Positions 35,368 through 42,547 of a DNA stretch of 64,000 bases are shown piece after piece. A program made the position numbers and the translations under genes. Origin of the DNA: Desulfatibacillum sp. (GTDB lineage Bacteria; Desulfobacterota; Desulfobacteria; Desulfobacterales; SpSt-501); contig DYEU01000018.1 of assembly GCA_020725555.1 (NCBI GenBank), forward strand, positions 1 to 64,000, written 5' to 3'. The notes beneath the pieces were generated by a model. That model searched no databases. It was not told the origin of the DNA and saw only the letters and a list, made by a program, of their open reading frames with translations. Positions within the stretch are counted from its first letter, which is position 1; the number at the start of each line of letters is the position of its first letter.

Positions 35368-36570
35368 TCAGGCGGGGACCGCGGTGCTCTCGACCACCGC
35401 GCGGCCGATCGCGCGGCCGAAGGCGCGGCAGGCCTCGAGCGTTTCCCCCTCGGGGACGAAGGGCACGCGCAGCCCCTCCTGGATGCGGGGGATCTTCATG
35501 CGTTCGAGCTCCTCCTCGATCAGCCGCACCGCCTCGCCGCTCCAGCCGTAGGAGCCGAAGGCGGCCCCGATCTTGTTCTGGGGCTTGAGCCCCTTCAGGT
35601 AGCAGAGAAAGTCGGCCACCGTGGGGAAGAGCCCGTTGTTCAGGGTCGGCGAGCCCACGACCACCGCCCGGGCGTCAAAGATCTCGGTGACGATTTCGCT
35701 GCGGTGAAAGGCGCGCAGGTGCATCGGCCGGCAGGAGACCCCTTCGGCCGCGATCCCCTCGTGGATCGCCGCGGCCATCTTCTCCGTGCTGTGCCACATG
35801 GTGTCGTAGACGATGACCGCGCGGCGGCCGGGTTCCTGACGGCACCAGGTGCGGTAGGCCTCGAGGATCCTGCCGGGGTCCTTGCGCCAGAGGACGCCGT
35901 GGTCGGGGCAGATCATGCGGATGTCGAGCCGGAGCGCCTCCACCTGCTGCAGGAGCTTCTCGATCAGCCCCGTGTAGGGCAGCAGGATGTTGGCGAAGTA
36001 TTTCTTGGCGTGCGGCAGGATGCGCTCCCCCGTCTCGTCGTCGAAGGTCTCGGGGCCGGCGTAATGCTGGCCGAAGCCGTCGCTCGAGAAGAGGATGCCG
36101 TCCTCGACGACGTAGGTGAACATGCTGTCCGGCCAGTGGATCATGCGCGTCTCGAGAAAACGCAGCGTCCGCCGCCCGAGGCGCAGTTCCTCCCCCGTGC
36201 CCACGGCCCGGTAGTTCCACTTCCGGGGAAAGTGGCGCGCGAGGTTCTTCGCCCCCATCTTCGAGCAGTAAAGCGGCTTTTCCTCGCCGATGCGGTGCAT
36301 CACCCGCGCGAGGCCCCCGGCGTGGTCGAGCTCGGTGTGGTTGCTGACGACGAGGTCGATCCGGCGCGGGTCGATGACCCGGGCGATGTGGGCGAGCAGC
36401 TCGTCGGCGAACTCCGCCTTCACGGAGTCGATCAGGGCGACCTGTTCGTCGACGATCAGAAACGCGTTGTAGGTCGTCCCGAGGTCGGTCGAGTAGCCGT
36501 GGAAGTCCCGGATGGTCCAGTCGCGAACCCCGACGGAGTAAATGCCGGGCGCGATCTGCAGCGGTTCCAT
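35368..36570 (-). CDS. Flavodiiron protein, rubredoxin:oxygen/NO oxidoreductase
   Basis: Cytoplasmic enzyme that reduces oxygen to water or nitric oxide to N2O, protecting anaerobes. The 400-residue protein has the N-terminal metallo-beta-lactamase-like diiron domain with H78-x-E80-x-D82-H83 in SNHTELDHAG, further ligands in MIHWPDSM, SSDGFG and CPDHGVL, and a C-terminal flavodoxin domain binding FMN (VIVYDTMWHSTEKM; GSPTLNNG). No fused rubredoxin, but rubredoxin genes lie directly upstream. A hairpin between may limit read-through. Confidence 0.95.
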   Translation of the reverse strand: MEPLQIAPGIYSVGVRDWTIRDFHGYSTDLGTTYNAFLIVDEQVALIDSVKAEFADELLAHIARVIDPRRIDLVVSNHTELDHAGGLARVMHRIGEEKPLYCSKMGAKNLARHFPRKWNYRAVGTGEELRLGRRTLRFLETRMIHWPDSMFTYVVEDGILFSSDGFGQHYAGPETFDDETGERILPHAKKYFANILLPYTGLIEKLLQQVEALRLDIRMICPDHGVLWRKDPGRILEAYRTWCRQEPGRRAVIVYDTMWHSTEKMAAAIHEGIAAEGVSCRPMHLRAFHRSEIVTEIFDARAVVVGSPTLNNGLFPTVADFLCYLKGLKPQNKIGAAFGSYGWSGEAVRLIEEELERMKIPRIQEGLRVPFVPEGETLEACRAFGRAIGRAVVESTAVPA

Positions 36571-36654
36571 GGAAGCCCTCCTTTCCGCATTCGGTTCCGT
36601 CCCTCGCGCAACCTAATCACCCCTGCGCGGGAAACAAGCCGCGAAAAGGAAATG

Positions 36655-36684
36655 CCCCCGTCCCCGGGGGCCGTCCCGGGGACG
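36655..36684 (-). terminator. Hairpin between rubredoxin and the flavodiiron gene
   Basis: A perfect 10-bp stem: CGTCCCCGGG (36659-36668), loop of six, CCCGGGGACG (36675-36684). On the minus strand it is followed by GGGGGCATTTCCTTTTC, so a partial terminator or processing site that sets the rubredoxin-to-flavodiiron expression ratio is likely. Confidence 0.45.
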
Positions 36685-36720
36685 CGGGGCATCCCACAGC
36701 GCCCGCGCAAGGGCCGGGCC

Positions 36721-36882
36721 TCAGGCTTCGGGGGCGAAATCCGCCTTCGAGGCCCCGCAGACGGGGCATTCCCAGCTGTCGGGCAGTTTTTCGAAGGGGG
36801 TCCCGGCGGCGATGCCGTTGTCCGGATCGCCCTGGGCGGGGTCGTAGACGTAGCCGCAGACCTGACAGACATAGCGTTTCAT
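36721..36882 (-). CDS. rd: Rubredoxin (type 1)
   Basis: A 53-residue electron carrier with one FeS4 site. It begins [15 protein letters not shown] and ends with [11 protein letters not shown], the standard C-x2-C-G-Y and C-P-x-C-G knuckles with normal spacing and all core aromatics. GAGGAGGAGC lies before the ATG. Likely donor to the flavodiiron protein, rubrerythrin and desulfoferrodoxin encoded in this window. Confidence 0.96.
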   Translation of the reverse strand: MKRYVCQVCGYVYDPAQGDPDNGIAAGTPFEKLPDSWECPVCGASKADFAPEA

Positions 36883-36919
36883 CGTTTGCTCCTCCTCGAT
36901 CTGAAGTTTCCGATTCGCA

Positions 36920-37141
36920 TCAGGACTCCACGAAGCCCTCTTCGTCCTTGACCGAGCCGGGCCCGGTGAGGGGCCGGAACATGCGCTTTCCGGCCCCGCA
37001 GACGGGGCAGCACCAGGTCTCGGGAAGTTCCTCGAAGCGGGTGCCCTTGGCGACTTTGCCGCGGCGGTCGCCGCGGCTCGGGTCGTAGAGGCAGCCGCAG
37101 TTCACGGTCTGGCACTGGTAGATCTCATGCGGTTCCGACAT
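36920..37141 (-). CDS. Atypical rubredoxin with C-x4-C first knuckle
   Basis: A 73-residue rubredoxin-fold protein. The first knuckle is Cys10-x4-Cys15 ([11 protein letters not shown]) instead of C-x2-C; the second, CCPVCG, is normal. Desulfovibrio desulfuricans Rd-2 is known to have the same unusual C-x4-C spacing. A C-terminal tail of 16 residues extends beyond the domain. GGGAGG precedes the ATG at 37141. The gene is 37 bases upstream of the normal rubredoxin, so the two are probably co-expressed. Confidence 0.88.
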   Translation of the reverse strand: MSEPHEIYQCQTVNCGCLYDPSRGDRRGKVAKGTRFEELPETWCCPVCGAGKRMFRPLTGPGSVKDEEGFVES

Positions 37142-37161
37142 GGGGCACCTCCCGGCGATCG

Positions 37162-38130
37162 TCACCCCCCGGCCTCGCGGCCGAGGAAATCCTCCACGCG
37201 CGGCCCCAGGGCGTCGCGCAGCCGGCCCGGCGGTTCCGCCTCCAAAGCGGGAACCTCCCAGGACTCGTGCTGCGCCCCCTCGAGACGTGCGGCCGCGGCC
37301 GCGGCGTCGAGGGCCACGACCACGTCGGGCGGGCCCTCGGCGAGGGCCTCTTCCAGGACCCGGGGCCGCTGAAAGCCGATGTCGATCCCCTGCTCGGCCA
37401 TCGCCTCGGCGACCCCCGGCCGCAGGTTCGCCGCCGGCTCCAGACCGGCCGAGTGGACCTCCCAGGCGGCGGCCGCGCGGTGACCGGCCAGGGCCGCGGC
37501 CATGGGGCCGATACCGTCGTCCTGCCGCGCCAAAAAGAGCAGGCGCCGCCTGCGCCGCAAGGGGGCGAGGAGCTCCTCCACCGCGGCCTCCACCTCCCCG
37601 CGCACCGCGGGATGGCGGGCGAGATCGCCCGGCCCCTCGATCCCGCGGTAGAGCAGGCTGCCGGCGAGCGGGGCGTCGATCGCGTCCAGGAAATACCTCG
37701 CCGACAGCAGCAGCCCCTCGAAGAGGTTCTTCCCCCGCGTCGCCCCGACGCTCAGGACGAAGCCCCGGCGGGTCGCCCGGCGCGGGTCGGCGAGCCGCAG
37801 GCGGTACTTGCGCGCCCAGAACACCTGGCAGCGGTCGACGAGCGCCTTGATCTGGGCGGTCATGCCGTAGAAAAACACCGGCGAGGCGAGGACCACGACC
37901 TCCGCCTCGCGGATCAGGCCGTATCCCTCGCGGGCCAGGTCGTCACGGATGGGGCAGGTGCCGCGCTTCTCGCAGACGCCGAGTTCGCGGCAGGGCCGGA
38001 TGTCGGCCTCGGGGACGGAGAGAAGCCGCGTGCGCGCCCCGCGCCGCGCCGCCGCCTCCAAAAAGGCGGCGAGCAGAAAGCGCGTGTTTCCGTTCCGTCG
38101 CGGGCTGCCTTGAAGTCCCAGGACCAGCAT
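37162..38130 (-). CDS. NADPH-dependent FMN reductase-like flavoprotein fused to a degenerate ArsC/LMW-phosphatase domain
   Basis: Residues 1-190 form a flavodoxin-like domain (GSPRRNGNTRFLL phosphate loop, LASPVFFYGM) with three cysteines at 47, 53 and 59 as in iron-sulfur flavoproteins, so FMN plus a possible Fe-S cluster. Residues 196-322 match the arsenate reductase/low-molecular-weight phosphatase fold (WEVHSAGLEPAA, MAEQGIDI). The catalytic C-x5-R loop is replaced by ARQDDGIGP: the nucleophilic cysteine and arginine are both gone. The C-terminal domain should therefore be non-catalytic, perhaps a binding module. It precedes the rubredoxins by 20 bases. Confidence 0.88.
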   Translation of the reverse strand: MLVLGLQGSPRRNGNTRFLLAAFLEAAARRGARTRLLSVPEADIRPCRELGVCEKRGTCPIRDDLAREGYGLIREAEVVVLASPVFFYGMTAQIKALVDRCQVFWARKYRLRLADPRRATRRGFVLSVGATRGKNLFEGLLLSARYFLDAIDAPLAGSLLYRGIEGPGDLARHPAVRGEVEAAVEELLAPLRRRRRLLFLARQDDGIGPMAAALAGHRAAAAWEVHSAGLEPAANLRPGVAEAMAEQGIDIGFQRPRVLEEALAEGPPDVVVALDAAAAAARLEGAQHESWEVPALEAEPPGRLRDALGPRVEDFLGREAGG

Positions 38131-38145
38131 GCAGGGGGATCCGGC

Positions 38146-38505
38146 TCAGGGTTTGCGGTGGCAGGTCGTGCAGGCGGTCGGCCCCGCGGGCTTGCCCTCC
38201 TGCTTCCGCTCCCGGTGACAGCGCGTGCACTGCTCGTTCATGACCTGCCGCCGGACGAGGGTGCCGTTCGCCTTGAGCTCTTCGATCGCCCCGCGCCGCT
38301 GCGGAAAGACCGCGTGGCAAAGGAGGCAGTCGCCGAGCGCCTCCTGGTGCCGCGCGTGCGGGAAGGGAACCGGCCCGCTCGCCCCGCCGGCGAGTTCGAG
38401 GTGCTCCGCCCCGCGCTCGCCGGCGGCGAAGGCGAGCGCGGCAACCCCGGCGAGCAGCGCCGCCGCGAACCCTCGGCTCCCCCGGCCGGCCCCTCCGGTG
38501 GCCAT
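38146..38505 (-). CDS. Triheme c-type cytochrome (c7/c3 family)
   Basis: Exported 119-residue cytochrome with an N-terminal signal sequence (hydrophobic stretch about 12-28, FAAGER) and three CxxCH haem sites (CLLCH, CTRCH, CTTCH). FPHARHQ supplies a distal ligand. Similar small cytochromes carry electrons in the periplasm of Desulfuromonas and Geobacter. It lies 15 bases upstream of the flavoprotein fusion gene, but the two proteins would be on different sides of the membrane. Confidence 0.9.
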   Translation of the reverse strand: MATGGAGRGSRGFAAALLAGVAALAFAAGERGAEHLELAGGASGPVPFPHARHQEALGDCLLCHAVFPQRRGAIEELKANGTLVRRQVMNEQCTRCHRERKQEGKPAGPTACTTCHRKP

Positions 38506-38554
38506 CCCGCGCCCTTCCGCCTTGCCCGCCTGTTCCGCCGACCGAGCGGGAAGG

Positions 38555-38770
38555 TCAGCGCGGGCTGAGGCTTTTTCCCTCGCCGACGAGGGTGCAGGTC
38601 GTGAAATCGATCGCCGCCCCGCAGCTGCCGCAGCGGTGGGGCCGGTCGAACTCGTCGGAGAAGATCTCCTTCTCCGCGCCGCACTTCTGGCACTTGCAGA
38701 CGAACGACTTCAGGGATTTGAAATTGGCATACCCCGGGCAATGCTGCGGAGTGGTCTCCTGTCCCGCCAT
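38555..38770 (-). CDS. Small zinc-ribbon protein
   Basis: A 71-residue soluble protein with CKCQKCG (residues 25-31) and CGSCG (47-51), which together form a four-cysteine zinc- or iron-binding ribbon. A further lone Cys sits near the N-terminus and one near residue 59. It resembles small proteins annotated as zinc-ribbon in Geobacter-like genomes; no function is known to me. AAGGAAGGG stands before the ATG. It is encoded between the flavodoxin and the cytochrome in the oxygen-defence cluster. Confidence 0.8.
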   Translation of the reverse strand: MAGQETTPQHCPGYANFKSLKSFVCKCQKCGAEKEIFSDEFDRPHRCGSCGAAIDFTTCTLVGEGKSLSPR

Positions 38771-38801
38771 GTGTCAGGTCCCTTCCTTTTGCTTTCTGGT
38801 T

Positions 38802-39239
38802 TCAGGATTTCAGCTTGCGGGCCAGCTGGCGGCCGTATTCCTGGGCCATCTGCAGCCCGCCCCCCAGGCGGCTCGACTTCAGGCGGAGGCAGTCGCCGAG
38901 CATGTCCATGCGGAAGATGTTCTTCATGGTCTGGAAAATGCGGTCGTTGGCCTCCCCGCTCCAGCCGAAGGCGCCGAAGGCGCCGGCCGGCCGGCCCTCG
39001 AGGTCCGCCTTCTCGGCGAGGAAGAGAAGCGTCTTCATCGCCGGCAGCATGTCCCCGTGGTAGGTGGCCGAGCCGAAGGCGTAGCCGTCGTAGCCGCGCA
39101 GGTCGGCCTCGGAGCGGAGGGTGCGGGCGTCCGCGACGTGCGCCTCGTGCCCCTCCAGGCGCACCCCCTCGGCGATGAGTTCGGCGATGTCCCGCGTTTC
39201 CCCGGTGCGCGTGGCGTAGACGATCAGCACCCGTCCCAT
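38802..39239 (-). CDS. Flavodoxin
   Basis: A 145-residue FMN electron carrier. It has the phosphate-binding loop YATRTGETRDIA (residues 8-19), the FMN-edge loop GSATYHGD near 57-64 and the FGAFGWSGEAN motif near 90-100. Length and motifs match short-chain flavodoxin domains related to the C-terminal domain of flavodiiron proteins. It could donate electrons to the diiron enzymes when iron is scarce. The gene is preceded by the rubredoxin-like gene with a 52-base gap. Confidence 0.93.
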   Translation of the reverse strand: MGRVLIVYATRTGETRDIAELIAEGVRLEGHEAHVADARTLRSEADLRGYDGYAFGSATYHGDMLPAMKTLLFLAEKADLEGRPAGAFGAFGWSGEANDRIFQTMKNIFRMDMLGDCLRLKSSRLGGGLQMAQEYGRQLARKLKS

Positions 39240-39291
39240 GGGGCCTCCGGCCGGGCCCCGGGGCGAAAGCGCCCGCGGGGCCGGGTGGGGA

Positions 39292-39459
39292 TCACTTGTC
39301 CTTGCGGGCGATGCGGGGGTCGATGCCCTCGGCCGCGCAATCCGGGGTGTAGCAGGTGTTGTCGACGAACTCGCACTTCTCCTTGCAGGACGGGCACTGG
39401 TTCGGGTAGTCGTCCGCCTGGAAGGTGTAGCCGCAGTGGGAGCATTTCCAGCTGGGCAT
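39292..39459 (-). CDS. Rubredoxin-like small Cys-rich protein (55 residues)
   Basis: Begins MPSWKCSHCGYTF and continues with CPSCKEKCEF and a second pair of cysteines (CYTPDC). The first four cysteines form a rubredoxin-type ribbon like the C-terminal domain of rubrerythrin. The extra CEF and CYTPDC pair is unusual and could bind a second metal or form a disulfide. CCGGAGGAGC precedes the ATG. It stands 15 bases after desulfoferrodoxin on the same strand, so it is likely its electron donor. Confidence 0.88.
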   Translation of the reverse strand: MPSWKCSHCGYTFQADDYPNQCPSCKEKCEFVDNTCYTPDCAAEGIDPRIARKDK

Positions 39460-39474
39460 GGGCTCCTCCGGGTT

Positions 39475-39849
39475 TCAGGCTTTCCACAAGCCGTGCAGGT
39501 TGCAGTACTCGCGGGCGCTCACCCGGGCGGCCTGGATGCAGAAGACGGCCTCGGGCGCCTGCCCCGGCTTGAGGTGCTGGCGGTAGACCTTGCCGTCGAC
39601 GACGAGCTCGATCCACTCGATCCAGTGCTTCTCCTCCATCGGGTGGGCGACGCTGCCGACCTTGACTTTGTAGCCGTCGGCGGTCTTCTCGATCACGGGG
39701 ACGTGCTTTTCCTTGGCCGCATCGACCGTGTTTTCCACGAAACGCTTCATCGGCTGGCCGCAGCAGACGAGCTCGCCGCCGCCGCCGTGAACGACCTCGA
39801 CGATGTTGCCGCAGACGTCGCATTTGTAGATCTCAAGCAATTCCGGCAT
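39475..39849 (-). CDS. dfx: Desulfoferrodoxin (2Fe superoxide reductase)
   Basis: Reduces superoxide to peroxide without making oxygen, in the cytoplasm. The 124-residue protein has the N-terminal FeS4 desulforedoxin domain (Cys10, Cys13, Cys29, Cys30) and the catalytic iron site with His50 (EKHVP), His69 and His75 ([12 protein letters not shown]), Cys116 and His119 (EYCNLHG). The lysine of EKHVP, which assists catalysis, is present. AAAGGAG precedes the ATG. It is followed by the rubredoxin-like gene and the flavodoxin gene. Confidence 0.97.
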   Translation of the reverse strand: MPELLEIYKCDVCGNIVEVVHGGGGELVCCGQPMKRFVENTVDAAKEKHVPVIEKTADGYKVKVGSVAHPMEEKHWIEWIELVVDGKVYRQHLKPGQAPEAVFCIQAARVSAREYCNLHGLWKA

Positions 39850-40279
39850 GTGACACTCCTTTCCCTTCGGGGTTGCTTTCCGGGCCCCGCGGGCGCCCGA
39901 GCGGCGGATGGCGCCCACCCCGGTCCGGTCCCGCAAGGCCCGCTCGCTCTCAACGCCCCGCGCCGCAGCGCAAGGCGGGATCTCACCAAGGCACCGCCGC
40001 CCCGCCGGGCGGTGGGGCAACCTCCCCTCCTCCGCAAACAAGAAGCGTGCCGGGAATCGGGGTGATGGCCCGTCCCTGACGATCGCAAGCGGTTTCGACG
40101 GGTTGGAGCTGGCGGCGGCATCCCCCGCGCAGCCCGTGTCTCGGTCGCCGGCCGAGACACCGCCAGCGGCGCGGTGGACCGCCCCGCGACCCATCTCCCC
40201 CGTATCACAGGCCGAAAGCGAATGCAAACGGCTCCCGGGGGAAATCGCGTGACAGGCTTGTCCCGCGGGACGGCGGCCT
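39850..40279. other. 430-bp non-coding gap upstream of desulfoferrodoxin
   Basis: No convincing gene. Contains a perfect 9-bp hairpin, GTGTCTCGG (40136-40144), 7-base loop, CCGAGACAC (40152-40160). On the minus strand there is a weak promoter-like TTGCAT-N17-TACGGG near 40208-40236. It is long for this compact window and lies upstream of the superoxide reductase, so a regulatory leader is possible. I could not match it to a known riboswitch or tRNA. Confidence 0.5.
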
Positions 40280-41020
40280 TCAGGACGCCGCGACGGCTCT
40301 TCGCTCGAGGATCTCGCCGCGCACGCCGATCACCACCTCCTCGGTGGGGATCCGGCTCCCGGAGCGCCGCAGGGCCTCGCGGACGATCTGCGGCAACCCG
40401 GCGCAGCAGGGGACCTCCATCACCACGCAGGTCACGCTGCGGATCCCCGCGTGGCGGAAGATCCGGGTGAACTTCTCGACATAGGCCTCGCGGTCGTCGA
40501 ACTTCGGGCAGCCGATCAGGACCCGCCGGCCGCGCAGGAAGTCGCGGTGCAGCGAGGGGAAGGCGACCGGCACGCAGTCGGCCAGCACCAAAAGATCGGC
40601 CCCCCGCAGATAGGGGGCGTCCGCGGGAACGAGCCGGATCTGGACCGGCCAGTGGCTGAGGGCCGATTCCTCGCCGCCGGCGTCGAAGGCGCGGACGAAG
40701 CGGCGCGAGGGGCAGCCTTCGCCCGCAAGCGGAAAGACGCGGCGCTCCCCCCCCGGGGCGGCCTCGGCCGTCGGCCGCACGGCAAGCCGCTCTTCGACGG
40801 CGTGTTCGTCGAACTCCTCGGCTTCGCGCTCGACCAGGGCGAGCGCCCCCCGGGGGCACTCGCCCAGGCAGGCCCCGAGGCCGTCGCAGTAAATGTCCGC
40901 GACCACGCGGGCCTTGCCGTCCACGATTTCGAGCGCCCCCTCGGCGCACGCCGGGACGCAACCGCCGCAGCCGTCGCAGAGGTCTTCGTCGATCTGGATG
41001 ATCTTGCGGATGACCTTCAT
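40280..41020 (-). CDS. 4Fe-4S ferredoxin-domain protein
   Basis: A 246-residue cytoplasmic iron-sulfur protein. The N-terminal 60 residues form a two-cluster ferredoxin ([14 protein letters not shown] and [14 protein letters not shown]). The remaining 180 residues are a conserved domain with CPSR, an ADCVPV pair, GCPKFDD and [11 protein letters not shown], suggesting more metal ligands. Relatives sit next to CRP/FNR regulators and HD proteins in anaerobes, as here. The function is not known; a redox sensor or electron-transfer adaptor is plausible. It follows the HD-like gene by 11 bases. Confidence 0.85.
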   Translation of the reverse strand: MKVIRKIIQIDEDLCDGCGGCVPACAEGALEIVDGKARVVADIYCDGLGACLGECPRGALALVEREAEEFDEHAVEERLAVRPTAEAAPGGERRVFPLAGEGCPSRRFVRAFDAGGEESALSHWPVQIRLVPADAPYLRGADLLVLADCVPVAFPSLHRDFLRGRRVLIGCPKFDDREAYVEKFTRIFRHAGIRSVTCVVMEVPCCAGLPQIVREALRRSGSRIPTEEVVIGVRGEILERRAVAAS

Positions 41021-41031
41021 GGATCGTCACC

Positions 41032-41700
41032 TCATGGGTGGGGGGGTTCGCTTTCCAGGGCCGCGCCGCGGCCGGCGGCCGTGAGCAGGGCGGCGCCTGC
41101 GGCCGGCGGCCCTCCGTCCCCGCCCGCCTCCCCCCGGCAGGAGAGGCGCCAGGCGTCGTGGAGCACACGCACCTCGGGCGGGTCGCCGGGGGCGGCATCC
41201 CGGAAGCGGGCGACGGCCGCGGCCGCCCGCCCGGCGAGCGCCGGGTCGGCGCCGAGCCCTTCCAGCAGGCGGCGGGCCTCGGCCGCCGGGTCGGGCCCCC
41301 CGATCTCGTGCAGCAGGGCGGCCGAGAGCACGACGGCCAGGTCGGCCCGCTCATCGCGGCCGAGGCGCTCGGCCAGACGCGCCACCCGCGCGGCGCGGCC
41401 GATGCGGCCGAAGTCCCTCCCGTAGCGCCGCTTCACGGCGGCGGCGACCCGTTCCTTGAAGAGCTCGCGGCGACGCTCGGCGAGCCCCTCCGGCAGGGTG
41501 CCCAGGCACTGGGCGGCGTGGGGGCACCAGGCGGCGCAGCCGAAGTCCAGCCGCGGGTTGACGAAGCGAAGGCCGCAGCCGACGCAGGTGCGCGCCGCGT
41601 CGTCCTGGAAGAACTCCACCGGCCGGCCGCAGCGCGGGCAGGCGACCTCGAAGATGGACCCCGGCTTCCAGTACTGCATGTCCTGTCCCGGGCAACGCAT
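41032..41700 (-). CDS. Zinc-ribbon plus HD-domain-like protein
   Basis: A 222-residue soluble protein. The N-terminal 60 residues hold a zinc ribbon (Cys21, Cys24, Cys39, Cys42) and a further CAAWCPHAAQC cluster. The rest is helical and resembles HD phosphohydrolases, but the key His-Asp pair reads His131-Glu132 (ALLHEIGG), so metal binding and catalysis may be altered. It heads the minus-strand unit with the ferredoxin-domain gene and is divergent from the CRP/FNR-type regulator, with an FNR-type palindrome between. Function unknown. Confidence 0.8.
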   Translation of the reverse strand: MRCPGQDMQYWKPGSIFEVACPRCGRPVEFFQDDAARTCVGCGLRFVNPRLDFGCAAWCPHAAQCLGTLPEGLAERRRELFKERVAAAVKRRYGRDFGRIGRAARVARLAERLGRDERADLAVVLSAALLHEIGGPDPAAEARRLLEGLGADPALAGRAAAAVARFRDAAPGDPPEVRVLHDAWRLSCRGEAGGDGGPPAAGAALLTAAGRGAALESEPPHP

Positions 41701-41737
41701 GGCGGGCCTCCTGGGGGAAGCGTTCGGTTCGGCCGGG

Positions 41738-41743
41738 ATCCTA
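41738..41743 (-). promoter_or_regulatory. -10 box of the redox operon, FNR-box-activated promoter
   Basis: TAGGAT on the minus strand. The start would be near 41731, placing the centre of the TTGA-N6-TCAA palindrome at about -42, the class II activator position. There is no good -35 box, as expected for an activated promoter. Confidence 0.5.
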
Positions 41744-41766
41744 ACGCCGGCCGGGCGGAAACGTCC

Positions 41767-41780
41767 TTGACCTAAATCAA
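41767..41780. promoter_or_regulatory. FNR/HcpR-type operator palindrome TTGA-N6-TCAA
   Basis: TTGACCTAAATCAA is a perfect inverted TTGA/TCAA half-site pair in the divergent region between the CRP/FNR-type gene and the HD/ferredoxin genes. Confidence 0.75.
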
Positions 41781-41795
41781 GCGCTGGGGTTTAAC
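41767..41795 (+). promoter_or_regulatory. Predicted promoter of the CRP/FNR-type regulator
   Basis: TTGACC (41767-41772), 17-bp spacer, TTTAAC (41790-41795). The -35 box lies inside the palindrome, so bound regulator should repress its own gene. Confidence 0.5.
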
Positions 41796-41832
41796 GGCGG
41801 CAACACGGTTCGCGCGCGATCGGAGGCCCCCC

Positions 41833-42519
41833 GTGGAACACGCCCTCGCGGCCCTTTCCCGCATCCCGCTCTTCAGCGGCCTGAGCCGGGACCAGCTCCT
41901 CGAGTTTCGGGCGATCTCCCGGGAGAGGAGTTTCGGCCGCGGGGAGTGGGTCTTCAGCGACGGGGACGAGGGGGAGGGCTTCTTCGTGATCCTGAGCGGC
42001 GGGGTCAAGATCTTCAAGCTCTCCCCCTCCGGCAAGGAGCAGATCCTGCATCTCTTCGGGCCGGGGGACTCCTTCGGCGAGGTGGCCGTCTTCGAGGGGG
42101 GCCCGTTTCCGGCGAACGCCCAGGCCCTCCAGGAGACGCGGACCCTCTTCTTTCCCCGCGCGGCCTTCCGCGCCCTCCTGAAGGACCACCCGGAACTCGC
42201 CCTCAAGCTACTCGCCGACCTGTCGCGCAAGCTGCGCGAGTTCACGCGGCAGATCGAGGGCCTCGCCCTCAAGGAGATCCCCTCGCGGCTCGCCGTCTAC
42301 CTCCTCTTCCTCTCCCGCGAACAGGGCGGCGGCCCGGAGGTCGCCCTGTCGATCTCGAAGGGGGAGCTCGCGAACCTCTTGGGGACGATCCCCGAGACGC
42401 TCTCGCGCATCTTCGCCCGGCTCTCCGCCCAGGGGCTGATCCGGGTCGCGGGCCGCCGCATCGCGCTGCTCGACCCCGGCGGGCTCGAGAAGCTCGCCCA
42501 GGCGGGAAAAGCCTCCTAA
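41833..42519 (+). CDS. CRP/FNR-family transcriptional regulator
   Basis: A 228-residue DNA-binding protein with an N-terminal cyclic-nucleotide-type sensor barrel (about 10-125), a dimer helix and a C-terminal winged helix (about 150-215). The recognition helix reads Pro-Glu188-Thr-Leu-Ser191-Arg192; Glu, Ser and Arg at these places are known to read TTGA in FNR, matching the palindrome upstream. It contains no cysteine, so it cannot bind the FNR oxygen-sensing cluster; a haem/NO or metabolite signal (DNR/HcpR-like) is more likely. The start is GTG with CGGAGG seven bases upstream; no closer ATG exists. Confidence 0.92.
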   Translation: MEHALAALSRIPLFSGLSRDQLLEFRAISRERSFGRGEWVFSDGDEGEGFFVILSGGVKIFKLSPSGKEQILHLFGPGDSFGEVAVFEGGPFPANAQALQETRTLFFPRAAFRALLKDHPELALKLLADLSRKLREFTRQIEGLALKEIPSRLAVYLLFLSREQGGGPEVALSISKGELANLLGTIPETLSRIFARLSAQGLIRVAGRRIALLDPGGLEKLAQAGKAS

Positions 42520-42547
42520 AGCCGCCACCCGGCCGCTCGGCCGGCCG

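Noticed and set aside
39850-40279. Possible riboswitch (cobalamin or Moco) or tRNA upstream of dfx
   Set aside because: No conserved core sequences or cloverleaf could be found; only simple hairpins are present.
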